Source of the DNA: Rhodanobacter glycinis
GTDB lineage: Bacteria; Pseudomonadota; Gammaproteobacteria; Xanthomonadales; Rhodanobacteraceae
Direction: 5' to 3'
Assembly: GCF_006438785.1 (NCBI RefSeq)
Contig: NZ_RCZB01000006.1
Span: 124,001-188,000, forward strand
DNA: 64,000 bases
The position numbers and the translations under genes were made by a program. Below the pieces are notes generated by a model. That model made no database searches. It was not told the origin of the DNA and saw nothing but the letters and a program-made list of their open reading frames with translations. Positions 27,519-36,460 of the stretch are shown piece after piece (positions within the stretch are counted from its first letter, which is position 1; every line of letters begins with the position of its first letter).

Positions 27519-30500
27519 TTATTCCCCGATCGTCAGCAACGAGGCGTTGCCGCCGGCGGCGGTGGTATTGATGGTGAGCGTGCGTTCGCCGGCGAAACGC
27601 AGCAGGTAATGCGGGCCGCCGGCCTTGGGGCCGGTGCCGGACAGGTTTTCGCCGCCGAATGGCTGCACGCCGACCACCGCGCCGATCTGGTTGCGGTTGA
27701 CGTAGCAGTTGCCGACGCGGGCATGGCTGGCGATGTAGTCGACGGTGTCGTTGATGCGGCTGTGGATGCCCAGCGTGAGGCCGTAGCCGGTGGCGTTGAT
27801 CTGGTCGACGACCTGGGCCAGCTCGCTGCCCTTCCAGCGGATCACGTGCAGCACCGGGCCGAACACTTCGCGTTGCAGTACATCAAGCGAGCCAATTTCG
27901 TAGGCGCGCGGGGCGAAGAAGGTGCCGTGTGCGGTGGTCGCAGGATCGAGCGTCACTTCGCCGATCTTCTTCGCTTCGCTGTCCATGCGTGCGGCATGGT
28001 CGACCAGGATCTTCAGCGCGTCCTCGTCGATCACCGGGCCGACGTCGGTCGACAGCTGGCCGGGATCACCGACCTTCAGCTCGGCCATCGCACCGGTGAG
28101 CATGGCGCAGACCTTGTCGGCGATGTCTTCCTGCACGAACAGCACGCGCGCGGCCGAACAGCGCTGGCCGGCGGACTGGAACGCGGAGGCGATCACGTCC
28201 TTGACGATCTGCTCGGGCAGGGCGGAGGAGTCGGCGATCATCGCGTTCTGGCCGCCGGTCTCGGCGATCAGCGCGGCGATCGGTGCGTTGCGTGCGGCCA
28301 GTGCGCGGTTGATTGCCCAGGCGGTGTCGGTGGAACCGGTGAAGGCCACACCGGAGACGCGCGGATCCTTCGTCAACGCCGCGCCGACCGTGGCGCCATC
28401 GCCCGGAAGGTATTGCAGCACGTCGGTGGGTACGCCGGCGGCGTGCAGCAACTGGACGGCCAGATGGCCAATCAGAGAGGTCTGCTCGGCCGGCTTGGCG
28501 ATCACCGCGTTGCCGGCGGCCAGTGCGGCGCTGACCTGACCGAGGAAGATCGCCAGCGGGAAATTCCACGGACTGATGCAGACGAATACGCCGCGGCCGT
28601 TGAGGAACAGTTGATTGGTTTCGCCGGTCGGGCCAGGAAGCTGCTCCGGTTGACCAAACAATCGGCGCGCCATAGTGGCGTAGTAGCGCAGGAAATCGGC
28701 CGCCTCGCGGATCTCGGCGATCGCGTCGGGCAGGCTCTTGCCGGCCTCGCGCACGCACAACGCGATGAATTCGCCGCGATGCGCTTCGAGCTGCTCGGCG
28801 GCATGTTCGAGGATTGCGGCGCGGCTGGCTGCAGGCAGACGGTCCCAGCCGAACTGTGCGCGGACAGCATTGCTCAGCGCCTTGTCGACGGTGGTGGTGT
28901 CGGCGCTGACGTAGCTGCCCACGGTCTGGCGACGATCAGCCGGATTGGTGACCTGCACGGTCGGGCCGCTGGCAGTCGCGCCGGGCACCAGCGGGCCGGC
29001 GTTCCACGGGCCCGCGTTGGCGTTGACCGCGTCGGCCATCGTCTTCAGTTCGTTGTCGTTGGAGAAGTTGACGCCCATGGAATTCTTCCGAAGTTCACCG
29101 TAGAGGTTGACCGGCAGCGGGATGCGCGGGTGTGGAATCGAGACGAAGGCGCGCACCGTCTCGCATGGATCGGCGACCAGTTCGCGCACCGGCACGCTCT
29201 CGTCCACCACGCGATTGACGAAGCTGGTATTGGCGCCGTTCTCGAGCAGGCGGCGCACCAGGTAGGGCAGCAGATCCTCGTGCGTGCCGACCGGCGCGTA
29301 GACGCGACAGGGCACGTTGAGGCTGTCCTTGCCAATCACCTCGGCATACAGGTCGGTGCCCATGCCATGCAGGCGCTGGTACTCGTAGGGGCGGCCCTGC
29401 GCGATGTGGTGCACGGCGGCGATCGAGTGCGCGTTGTGGGTGGCGAACTGCGGGTAGATCAACTCGCTGCCCGCGTTGAACAGGCGCCGCGCGCAGGCCA
29501 GGTACGACACGTCGGTATTCGGCTTGCGCGTGTAGACCGGATAACCGGCAAGACCATTCTCCTGGGCGCGCTTGATCTCCGCGTCCCAGTAGGCGCCCTT
29601 GACCAGCCGAACGTACCAGCGGCGGTTCGCGGCGCGCGCGGTCTCGATCAGCCAGTCGATCACGAACGGGGTGCGTTTGGCGTACGCCTGCACCACGATG
29701 CCGAGACCGTTCCAGCCTTCCAGCGAGGGATGCGCGAACACGTCGCCGATGATGTCCAGCGACAGTTCGAGCCGTTCGGCCTCTTCGGCATCGACCGACA
29801 ACGCGATGCCGTACTTCATCGCCAGCTGCGACAGTTCCAGCAGCTTTTCGCTGAGCTGGCGGTGCGCCAGCTCGCGCTTGGCCACTTCGTAACGCGGGTG
29901 CAATGCGGACAGTTTCACCGAGATCGACGGCGCGTCGGTGTGGTTCGCGAACGGGCCGCGTGCGCCGATGGCGGCAATCGCGTTGCGGTAATCCTGCTGG
30001 TAGCGCTCGGCCGTTTCAGAGGTCAACGCGGACTCGCCCAGCATGTCGTAGGAATAGCGGTACACCGCGTATTCCTTCTTCGCGCAGCGGTCCAGCGCCT
30101 CGTCGATGGTGCGGCCCATCACGAACTGGTGGCCCATGATGCGCATCGCCTGGCGCACGGCGAGACGGATGGCTGGCTCGCCGGCACGACCGACCAGTCG
30201 TTTCAGCGAGCCGGCGAAGTCATGCCGCGTGTTCTCGCTCAGATTGACCAGGTGGCCGGTCAGCATCAGGCCCCAGGTGGATGCGTTGACGAACAGCGAC
30301 TCGCTCTGGCCCAGGTGTTTCTTCCAGTCCGCCTCGCCGAGCTTGTCGCGGATCAGCTTGTCCGCGGTGGCCTTGTCCGGAATACGCAGCAGCGCTTCGG
30401 CCACGCACATCAGCAGCACGCCTTCCTCGCTGGACAGGTCGTACTGGCGCATGAAGGATTCGACCGCGCTCTGGTCCTTCGCACGCGCCCGCACGCGCGA

Positions 30501-30674
30501 AACGAGCCCGGCGGCGAGGTCGATCACCTGTTCGCGTTCGGTGGGCGGCAGGGTGGCTTGGGCGAGCAGGTCGTTGACCGCTTCGGTTTCATCGCGCAGC
30601 CATGCTGCGGTGATGCGCGCGCGCGCCGGAGTGCTGGCGACGGGAAGTTCGGGGCTGAGTATGGGCTGGGTCAC
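27519..30674 (-). CDS. putA: bifunctional proline dehydrogenase / L-glutamate gamma-semialdehyde dehydrogenase PutA
   Basis: A 1051-residue enzyme with a GTG start. The FAD-dependent proline dehydrogenase barrel spans about 90-430 (VKLSALHPRYE, RLVKGAYWDAEIKRAQ) and the NAD+-dependent aldehyde dehydrogenase about 510-1030, with the catalytic base in IAETGGQNAM and the nucleophile C839 in SAGQRCSAARV. It converts proline to glutamate with channelled intermediate. It lacks the N-terminal ribbon-helix-helix domain of E. coli PutA and is about 270 residues shorter, so it should not be its own repressor. Monocistronic by position. Confidence 0.96.
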   Translation of the reverse strand: MTQPILSPELPVASTPARARITAAWLRDETEAVNDLLAQATLPPTEREQVIDLAAGLVSRVRARAKDQSAVESFMRQYDLSSEEGVLLMCVAEALLRIPDKATADKLIRDKLGEADWKKHLGQSESLFVNASTWGLMLTGHLVNLSENTRHDFAGSLKRLVGRAGEPAIRLAVRQAMRIMGHQFVMGRTIDEALDRCAKKEYAVYRYSYDMLGESALTSETAERYQQDYRNAIAAIGARGPFANHTDAPSISVKLSALHPRYEVAKRELAHRQLSEKLLELSQLAMKYGIALSVDAEEAERLELSLDIIGDVFAHPSLEGWNGLGIVVQAYAKRTPFVIDWLIETARAANRRWYVRLVKGAYWDAEIKRAQENGLAGYPVYTRKPNTDVSYLACARRLFNAGSELIYPQFATHNAHSIAAVHHIAQGRPYEYQRLHGMGTDLYAEVIGKDSLNVPCRVYAPVGTHEDLLPYLVRRLLENGANTSFVNRVVDESVPVRELVADPCETVRAFVSIPHPRIPLPVNLYGELRKNSMGVNFSNDNELKTMADAVNANAGPWNAGPLVPGATASGPTVQVTNPADRRQTVGSYVSADTTTVDKALSNAVRAQFGWDRLPAASRAAILEHAAEQLEAHRGEFIALCVREAGKSLPDAIAEIREAADFLRYYATMARRLFGQPEQLPGPTGETNQLFLNGRGVFVCISPWNFPLAIFLGQVSAALAAGNAVIAKPAEQTSLIGHLAVQLLHAAGVPTDVLQYLPGDGATVGAALTKDPRVSGVAFTGSTDTAWAINRALAARNAPIAALIAETGGQNAMIADSSALPEQIVKDVIASAFQSAGQRCSAARVLFVQEDIADKVCAMLTGAMAELKVGDPGQLSTDVGPVIDEDALKILVDHAARMDSEAKKIGEVTLDPATTAHGTFFAPRAYEIGSLDVLQREVFGPVLHVIRWKGSELAQVVDQINATGYGLTLGIHSRINDTVDYIASHARVGNCYVNRNQIGAVVGVQPFGGENLSGTGPKAGGPHYLLRFAGERTLTINTTAAGGNASLLTIGE

Positions 30675-30864
30675 GGGCTTGTCAGAGGATCCGCCGCTGC
30701 GGAGGGGAGCGCGGGATTGTACGCTGCACGGGCGGATTGGGGCAGGACCACAAGCGCGTCCGCGCGGGGTCAGGCCGGTGTCCGGACGGTGCGTTTCCCG
30801 CCTTGTGGGGCTGCTTGCGGGCCATCGCCGCGGGCCTGATCCAGGTCAAGTGGGTGCGACATTC

Positions 30865-30893
30865 TTGCCCGCTGCCTCGCCGCGGCCTATCAT
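30865..30893 (+). promoter_or_regulatory. candidate promoter of the cytochrome oxidase operon
   Basis: TTGCCC (30865-30870), a 17-base spacer and TATCAT (30888-30893) sit 29 bases before the DUF2244 gene, the first gene of the oxidase run. Matches to the consensus are moderate. The rest of the 247-base gap from the putA start shows nothing else I can name. Confidence 0.4.
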
Positions 30894-30921
30894 TCCGGCG
30901 TTCCAGGCACGCCGGATCATC

Positions 30922-31407
30922 ATGATCGTGCTTCGACCAGCTACCGCCGGCTTGCCGTGCGTGACGATGTGGCTCAAGCCCAATCGCGCGCTCAGCCGAC
31001 GCGGTTTGCGTCGACTGATCGTGGTTCTGGTAGCGCTGGTGCTGATGACGGCTGGACTGGGTGCGTGGCAGGGGAATGTATTTGCTCCGCTGTTTGCCCT
31101 GGTTGAATCCGCCGCCGTGGCTGTCGCCTTGAGCGTGGCCTGGCGGGCCGGCGATCGCAGTGAGCGCATCACCCTCGACGCGTCGTCGCTGGAGGTGCAG
31201 TCGCTGCCGGGCCGGCGCCGCATGCGTTTCCAGGTGTACTGGGTTCGCGTGTTGCTGGAGCCGGGCAACGGGCGTCAGCGTCTGTTGCTGTCATCGCACG
31301 GTCGCGAGCTGGAAATTGGTGCTTTCCTGGCGGAACAGGAACGTGCCGAGCTGTCGAAGAAACTCATGGTGTTGCTGGCCGATTTCCATGACCAGCCACG
31401 CAAATAG
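30922..31407 (+). CDS. DUF2244 family membrane protein
   Basis: A 161-residue protein with two adjacent hydrophobic segments (about 33-70) followed by a beta-rich cytoplasmic domain (SLEVQSLPGRRRMRFQVYWVRVLLE, QRLLLSSHGRELEIGAFL). This is the DUF2244 layout; genes of this family commonly precede coxB, as here with 20 bp between them. Function unknown; an assembly or accessory role for the oxidase is likely from context. The ribosome binding site at the chosen ATG is weak, and the neighbouring GTG or ATC codons give no better start. Confidence 0.75.
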   Translation: MIVLRPATAGLPCVTMWLKPNRALSRRGLRRLIVVLVALVLMTAGLGAWQGNVFAPLFALVESAAVAVALSVAWRAGDRSERITLDASSLEVQSLPGRRRMRFQVYWVRVLLEPGNGRQRLLLSSHGRELEIGAFLAEQERAELSKKLMVLLADFHDQPRK

Positions 31408-31427
31408 GTTCAACAAAGGTGCAAGAC

Positions 31428-32366
31428 ATGACATCTGGCGGCATCAGGCGATCATTCACGGCAGCGGCGACCCTCGCCCTTGCGTCGTTCGGCAGCGTGG
31501 TCCATGCCGCCCCCGGCCCGTGGCAGCTGAACATGGAGCGCGGCGCGAGCACCTGGTCGCAGGTGCCGTACCACCTGAACAACATTTCGCTCGCCGTGTG
31601 CACGGTGATCGGCATCTTGGTGTTCGGCGCGATGTTCATCGCGATGTTCCGCTTCCGCAAATCGCGCGGCGCGGTGGCCGAGAAGTGGTCGCACAACACC
31701 ATGGTGGAAGTCGTCTGGACCACCATTCCGGTGATCATCCTGGTGGTGCTGGCCTATCTGGCCACCGGCGGCCTCACCTCGTGGGCCGACACCACCGGTT
31801 CGCAGATGACCGTCAAGGTCACCGGCTTCCAGTGGAAGTGGCGCTACGACTATGTCGACTACATGGGCAAGTCGATCGACAAGGTCAGCTTCATGTCCAA
31901 GCTCGATTCGCAGAGCAACCAGACCCGCCAGCTCGATTCGGGCATGGATCCGTATGCGGTCAAGGTTGGCGACGAAAGCACCTACCTGCTGGATGTCGAC
32001 AAGCCGCTGGTGGTGCCGGTCGACACCAAGATCCGCTTCGTGATCACCAGCGGCGACGTGATCCACTCCTGGTGGGTGCCGGCGACGGGCTGGAAGATCG
32101 ACGCGATTCCCGGAATCATCAATGCCGCCTGGGCCAACTTCCAGACGCCGGGTACCTATCGCGGCCAGTGCGCCGAGCTGTGTGGCCAGGATCACGGTTT
32201 CATGCCGATCGTGGTGGTGGTCAAGTCCAAGGCGGATTTCGCCACGTGGCTGGCCGGACAGGAGGCGCAGTCCGCGGCTCCTGCGGCACCGGCGGGCGCT
32301 TCCACTGCTGCCGCACCGCAGTCCGCCCAGGTCGCCACGGTTCCGGTCAGCGGCAAGCAGGGCTGA
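31428..32366 (+). CDS. coxB: cytochrome c oxidase subunit II
   Basis: A 312-residue subunit that receives electrons from cytochrome c through the binuclear CuA centre. The signal peptide ends near VHA-APGPW; two transmembrane helices follow (LAVCTVIGILVFGAMF and VVWTTIPVIILVVLAYLA). The cupredoxin domain has the CuA ligands H213 (VIHSWW), C248, E250, C252, H256 and M259 in GQCAELCGQDHGFMPI. The tail after 285 is Ala-rich with no fused heme domain. The ATG at 31428 follows AAGGTG; a GTG nine bases earlier is less likely. Confidence 0.96.
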   Translation: MTSGGIRRSFTAAATLALASFGSVVHAAPGPWQLNMERGASTWSQVPYHLNNISLAVCTVIGILVFGAMFIAMFRFRKSRGAVAEKWSHNTMVEVVWTTIPVIILVVLAYLATGGLTSWADTTGSQMTVKVTGFQWKWRYDYVDYMGKSIDKVSFMSKLDSQSNQTRQLDSGMDPYAVKVGDESTYLLDVDKPLVVPVDTKIRFVITSGDVIHSWWVPATGWKIDAIPGIINAAWANFQTPGTYRGQCAELCGQDHGFMPIVVVVKSKADFATWLAGQEAQSAAPAAPAGASTAAAPQSAQVATVPVSGKQG

Positions 32367-32444
32367 GGCCTTCGCCTCTCGCGCAGTTTTCGCACACGTT
32401 TTTACGCAGTCGCATTCAATATTCCAGGTTAGAGGTGCAAGGCC

Positions 32445-34061
32445 ATGTCCTACGCAGCCACCCATGATCAGCACGACGATCACCACGGCGCGCCGAAAGG
32501 TTTCTTCCAGCGCTGGTGCATGTCCACCAACCACAAGGACATCGGCACGCTGTATCTGATCTTCGCGCTGACGATGTTCTTCATCGGCGGCAGCTTCGCG
32601 ATGCTGATCCGTGCCGAGCTGTTCAAGCCCGGCCTGCAGCTGATGCAGCCGTACTTCTTCAACCAGCTGACCACCATGCACGCGCTGGTGATGATCTTCG
32701 GCGCGATCATGCCGGCCTTCGTCGGCCTGGGTAACTGGATGATCCCGCTGATGGTCGGTGCGCCGGACATGGCGCTGCCGCGCATGAACAACCTGTCGTT
32801 CTGGATCCTGCCGTTCGCATTTGTGCTGCTGCTGTCCACGCTGTTCCTGCCCGGCGGTGGCCCGGCCGGCGGCTGGACGATGTATCCGCCGCTGTCATTG
32901 CAGAGCGATTCGCTGGCCTACGTGGTGTTTGCGGTCCACCTGATGGGCATCAGCTCGATCATGGGCGCGATCAACATCATCGCGACCATCCTCAACATGC
33001 GTGCGCCCGGCATGGATCTGCTGAAGATGCCGGTGTTCGTGTGGAGCTGGCTGATCACCGCGTTCCTGCTGATCGCGGTGATGCCGGTGCTGGCCGGTGC
33101 GGTGACCATGTTGCTCACCGACAAGTACTTCGGCACCAACTTCTTCAACCCGGGCGGCGGCGGCGATCCGGTGCTGTACCAGCACATCTTCTGGTTCTTC
33201 GGCCATCCCGAGGTCTACATCATGATCCTGCCGGCGTTCGGGATCATCTCGGAAATCGTGCCGACGTTCGCGCGCAAGCCGATCTTCGGCTACAAGGCGA
33301 TGGTGTTCGCGATCGCCTGCATCGCGTTCCTGTCGTTCATCGTATGGGCGCACCACATGTTCGCGGTAGGCCTGCCGCTGGGTGCCGAGATCTTCTTCAT
33401 GTACGCCACCATGCTGATCTCGGTGCCGACCGGGGTGAAGGTGTTCAACTGGGTGGCGACCATGTGGGGCGGCTCGATGACGTTCGAGACGCCGATGCTG
33501 TTCGCCATCGCCTTCATCATCCTGTTCACCATCGGCGGGTTCTCCGGCCTGATGCTGGCGCTGGTGCCGGCCGACTTCCAGTATCACGACACCTACTTCG
33601 TGGTGGCGCATTTCCACTATGTGCTGGTGACCGGCGCTCTGTTCGCGATCATCGCTGCCGCGTACTACTGGATGCCGAAGTGGACCGGCAACATGTACAA
33701 CGAGTTCTGGGGCAAGGTGCATTTCTGGAACAGCGTGATCTGGGTGAACGTGCTGTTCTTCCCGCAGCACTTCCTGGGCCTGGCCGGCATGCCGCGCCGC
33801 ATCCCGGATTACAACGTGGCATTTGCCAACTTCAACATGATCAGTTCGATCGGCGGCTTCCTGTTCGGCGCCTCGCAGCTGATCTTCCTGGGCGTGCTGA
33901 TCCATTGCGCGTTCTTCTCGAAGAAGAAGGCAACCGATCGCGTGTGGGAAGGTGCCAAGGGCCTGGAATGGACGGTGCCGTCGCCGGCGCCGCACCATAC
34001 CTTTGAAATGCCGCCGGTGATTCATGACGACGAACTGGCACATGGTCACGTCAACGACTGA
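32445..34061 (+). CDS. ctaD: cytochrome c oxidase subunit I
   Basis: The 538-residue catalytic subunit of an aa3-type oxidase: twelve transmembrane helices binding heme a and the heme a3-CuB centre where O2 is reduced to water. Recognisable blocks are HKDIGTLY, MHALVMIFGAIMPAF, FWFFGHPEVYIMILPAFG (CuB His and the His-Tyr cross-link region), WAHHMFAVGLP and HDTYFVVAHFHYVL. It lies 78 bp downstream of coxB. The length and order of motifs are normal. Confidence 0.98.
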   Translation: MSYAATHDQHDDHHGAPKGFFQRWCMSTNHKDIGTLYLIFALTMFFIGGSFAMLIRAELFKPGLQLMQPYFFNQLTTMHALVMIFGAIMPAFVGLGNWMIPLMVGAPDMALPRMNNLSFWILPFAFVLLLSTLFLPGGGPAGGWTMYPPLSLQSDSLAYVVFAVHLMGISSIMGAINIIATILNMRAPGMDLLKMPVFVWSWLITAFLLIAVMPVLAGAVTMLLTDKYFGTNFFNPGGGGDPVLYQHIFWFFGHPEVYIMILPAFGIISEIVPTFARKPIFGYKAMVFAIACIAFLSFIVWAHHMFAVGLPLGAEIFFMYATMLISVPTGVKVFNWVATMWGGSMTFETPMLFAIAFIILFTIGGFSGLMLALVPADFQYHDTYFVVAHFHYVLVTGALFAIIAAAYYWMPKWTGNMYNEFWGKVHFWNSVIWVNVLFFPQHFLGLAGMPRRIPDYNVAFANFNMISSIGGFLFGASQLIFLGVLIHCAFFSKKKATDRVWEGAKGLEWTVPSPAPHHTFEMPPVIHDDELAHGHVND

Positions 34062-34080
34062 CGTTGCCGAAACCGATCAC

Positions 34081-34212
34081 ATGACGCAGCCGAAGATGGA
34101 TCAGACAACCGAAGAGCGGCGCAAGGGCGTGCGACGCACTGTGACGATACTCGTGCTGATCGTGGCTGCGTTCTTCCTGGTCTCGTTCGTGCAGATCGTG
34201 CTGATGAAATAG
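34081..34212 (+). CDS. small single-helix protein, likely cytochrome oxidase small assembly protein
   Basis: Forty-three residues: a charged N-terminus (EERRKGVRR) and one transmembrane helix (TVTILVLIVAAFFLVSFVQIVLMK). Similar mini-proteins with an E-E-R-R-K motif lie directly after ctaD in many proteobacteria. Upstream in-frame ATGs at 34024 and 34042 overlap ctaD and are less likely. It occupies the place usually shared with ctaG, which is missing here. Confidence 0.6.
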   Translation: MTQPKMDQTTEERRKGVRRTVTILVLIVAAFFLVSFVQIVLMK

Positions 34213-34328
34213 CGGTACCGCGGCGCGATATGTTTTCTTTCAACCGGTCGGGTTTGACGACCGGCATGCAGTTCCCCGGCCGGCATGGCGGGGCAAAAGT
34301 CATCAAGAGAAATCCACGGGGTCTCACC
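34213..34328. other. gap where ctaG (cox11) would be expected
   Basis: In many relatives the CuB chaperone gene ctaG lies between the small ctaD-linked protein and subunit III. Here only 116 bases remain, with no open frame of ctaG type; a short inverted repeat around CCGGTCG / CGACCGG is visible near 34240-34265. Confidence 0.5.
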
Positions 34329-35216
34329 ATGGGTCAGCAGCACGACGCTTATTTTGTTCCGGCCAAGAGCTACTGGCCGTTCGTGGCCGCAGTGGTCATG
34401 TTCACCACCGTGTTCGGCGCCGCGCACTGGCTGAATGCCGAGCCTGGCGATGCCGGCTTTGGCAAGACCGTGCTGACCGTCGGCGTGATCGGCGTGCTGG
34501 GTATGTTCTTCGGCTGGTTCCGCTCGGTGATCAACGAATCGCTGGCGGGCGACTACAACCACCAGGTCGATACCTCGTTCCGCATGGGCATGATGTGGTT
34601 CATCTTCTCCGAGGTGATGTTCTTCGGCGCGTTCTTCGGTGCGCTGTTCTACATCCGCATGTTTTCGGTGCCATGGCTCGGCGGCCACGGTCACGGCGCG
34701 CTGACCCACCAGTTCCTGTGGAGCGACTACGCGGCATCGTGGGGCATGAATGGCGGCAACGGCCCCGAGCACGTCGGTGGCACGTTCAGCACCGTGCCGG
34801 CCTGGGGCCTGCCCCTGCTGAACACGCTGATCCTGCTGACCTCCAGCGTCACCGTGACGATCGCGCACCACGCGCTGCGCGCCGGGCATCGCGGCAAGAT
34901 CCTGTTGTTCCTCGGCCTGACTGTCCTGCTTGGCGCGACCTTCCTGTATTTCCAGGCGCACGAGTACATGGAGGCGTACAAGGAGCTCAACCTGACCCTG
35001 CACAGCGGCGTCTACGGCTCGACCTTCTTCCTGCTGACCGGCTTCCACGGCCTGCACGTGACGTTGGGCACGATCATGCTGGCAGTGATCTGGCTGCGTG
35101 TGCTGAAGGGTCACTTCAACAAGGAGCACCACTTCGGCTTCGAGGCGGTCGCCTGGTATTGGCATTTCGTCGATGTGGTCTGGCTCGGCCTGTTCATGTT
35201 CGTCTACATTCTTTGA
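34329..35216 (+). CDS. ctaE: cytochrome c oxidase subunit III
   Basis: A 295-residue, seven-helix subunit III. Typical blocks are SYWPFVAAVVMF, SFRMGMMWFIFSEVMFFGAFF, LTSSVTVTIAHHALRAG, FLYFQAHEYMEAY and the C-terminal FEAVAWYWHFVDVVWLGLF. The ATG at 34329 gives the standard MGQQHDAYFVP-like start; an upstream ATG would add 33 non-conserved residues. It stabilises the core and supports proton uptake. A strong terminator follows after 83 bases. Confidence 0.96.
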   Translation: MGQQHDAYFVPAKSYWPFVAAVVMFTTVFGAAHWLNAEPGDAGFGKTVLTVGVIGVLGMFFGWFRSVINESLAGDYNHQVDTSFRMGMMWFIFSEVMFFGAFFGALFYIRMFSVPWLGGHGHGALTHQFLWSDYAASWGMNGGNGPEHVGGTFSTVPAWGLPLLNTLILLTSSVTVTIAHHALRAGHRGKILLFLGLTVLLGATFLYFQAHEYMEAYKELNLTLHSGVYGSTFFLLTGFHGLHVTLGTIMLAVIWLRVLKGHFNKEHHFGFEAVAWYWHFVDVVWLGLFMFVYIL

Positions 35217-35299
35217 CGCGAAGTCCGTTTCACGAAGGGTGAAAACCGGCCAGTCGCGGCCAGGCTCTTCAAAAAAGAGCGGCAGATACACCGCGCCAC

Positions 35300-35328
35300 A
35301 AAAAAACCCGCCAATGGCGGGTTTTTTT
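35300..35328. terminator. strong bidirectional intrinsic terminator after ctaE
   Basis: A stem of ACCCGCC / GGCGGGT flanked by seven A and seven T residues, with loop AAT, between convergent ctaE and the DUF2909 gene. Confidence 0.93.
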
Positions 35329-35423
35329 GTTTGACGATGCGGCAGTTCAGCCGTTGTCGCAGCTCCGAACCGCGGTGCGCAATTTGTCGCGAACAGGGCG
35401 CATTGAAGGCGCAGCCGCTACAA

Positions 35424-35657
35424 TCACTGGCCGACATCGTGCGGATGCAGCCAACCCATCCAGATGCCGAGCGCGACCATGCCGATCAGCAGCAGCGACA
35501 GTCCGATGCGACGGGTCAATGCCCACACCGTGCGCTTGTCGTCGTCCTTGTCGGTCATCATGAAGTACAGCGCCTGGCCGAGGCTGAAGATCACCACCAG
35601 CAGCAGAACCACCAGCGCACTTTTGTAGACGGTTTCCACGTGATTGATCCGATCCAT
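35424..35657 (-). CDS. DUF2909 twin-transmembrane protein
   Basis: A 77-residue protein, start MDRINHVETVYK, with two membrane helices (ALVVLLLVVIFSLGQALYFMM and LSLLLIGMVALGIWMGWL) joined by a charged loop DKDDDKRTVWALTRRI. This is the DUF2909 pattern; such genes are usually found between coxC and surf1, as here, and are presumed to help oxidase biogenesis. It is divergent from the SURF1 gene with 41 bp between starts. Confidence 0.8.
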   Translation of the reverse strand: MDRINHVETVYKSALVVLLLVVIFSLGQALYFMMTDKDDDKRTVWALTRRIGLSLLLIGMVALGIWMGWLHPHDVGQ

Positions 35658-35698
35658 TTCGACCTGGGCAGTATAGCGACCACCGGCGGGCTCGCCGC

Positions 35699-36460
35699 GT
35701 GATCCATTTTCGGCGGCCACCGTGGTGGGCCTTGCTGCTGACGGCGGCTGGCGCCTTGCTGTTCATGCGTTTGGGCATCTGGCAGCTGCATCGCGCAGAC
35801 TTCAAGGAAGCACTTCTGCGGCGGTATGCCGCATCGGCCACGGCGCCATGGCAGGATTTCGCCACGGTGGCGGCGACGCCGCCGGCCGACGGTTTTCCAC
35901 GGGTACGGGTAACCGGCCACTATCTCCCTGACCGGATCTACCTGCTGGACAATCCCAGGCATGATGGCCGTGGTGGCGTGGAAGTTTTCGCGCCATTCGT
36001 CGTGCGCGATCAGCCGCACACACTGCTGCTGGTGGATATGGGCTTTCTGACTGGCAACGGCACCCGGCAGATACCTGATCTGCCGCCGCTGCCACGCACC
36101 GATGTCACGTTGCAGGGGCTCTACGTGCCGCCGCCGCCGGTTGGTTTCGAGATGGGTGGTGATGCGCTGGCGCGGCAGCTCCAATGGCCCAAGGAAAGCA
36201 TCTTCCTGGACCCGGCGGAAATTGCCCGCGATCTCGGCCAGCCGCTGTATCCGCGGATGCTGGCGCTGGATGCCGATCCGGCCTCGATCTACGTGCGCGT
36301 GCACACGCTCGACCTTTCCTCGATGCCACCGGCGCGGCACCGCGCCTATGCCTTTCAGTGGTTCTCGTTCGCCCTTGCGGCGGTGGTGATCCTGCTGGTG
36401 CTCAATCGCAAGCGCAAACCGCGCGAATCCCGCTATCCGAATGATGATGAAGTCCGATGA
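35699..36460 (+). CDS. SURF1-family cytochrome oxidase biogenesis protein
   Basis: A 253-residue protein with GTG start, one helix at each end and a periplasmic domain between. Motifs include FMRLGIWQLHRADFKE near the N-terminus, VRVTGHYLPDRIYLLDNP and a final YAFQWFSFALAAVVILLV. SURF1 helps insert heme a into subunit I. It overlaps the next gene by ATGA, starting a four-gene heme/assembly operon (SURF1, hypothetical, ctaA, ctaB). Confidence 0.92.
   Translation: MIHFRRPPWWALLLTAAGALLFMRLGIWQLHRADFKEALLRRYAASATAPWQDFATVAATPPADGFPRVRVTGHYLPDRIYLLDNPRHDGRGGVEVFAPFVVRDQPHTLLLVDMGFLTGNGTRQIPDLPPLPRTDVTLQGLYVPPPPVGFEMGGDALARQLQWPKESIFLDPAEIARDLGQPLYPRMLALDADPASIYVRVHTLDLSSMPPARHRAYAFQWFSFALAAVVILLVLNRKRKPRESRYPNDDEVR

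Noticed and set aside
27417..30839. 1140-codon rightward frame over putA
   Set aside because: Antisense of PutA, which has both complete catalytic domains.
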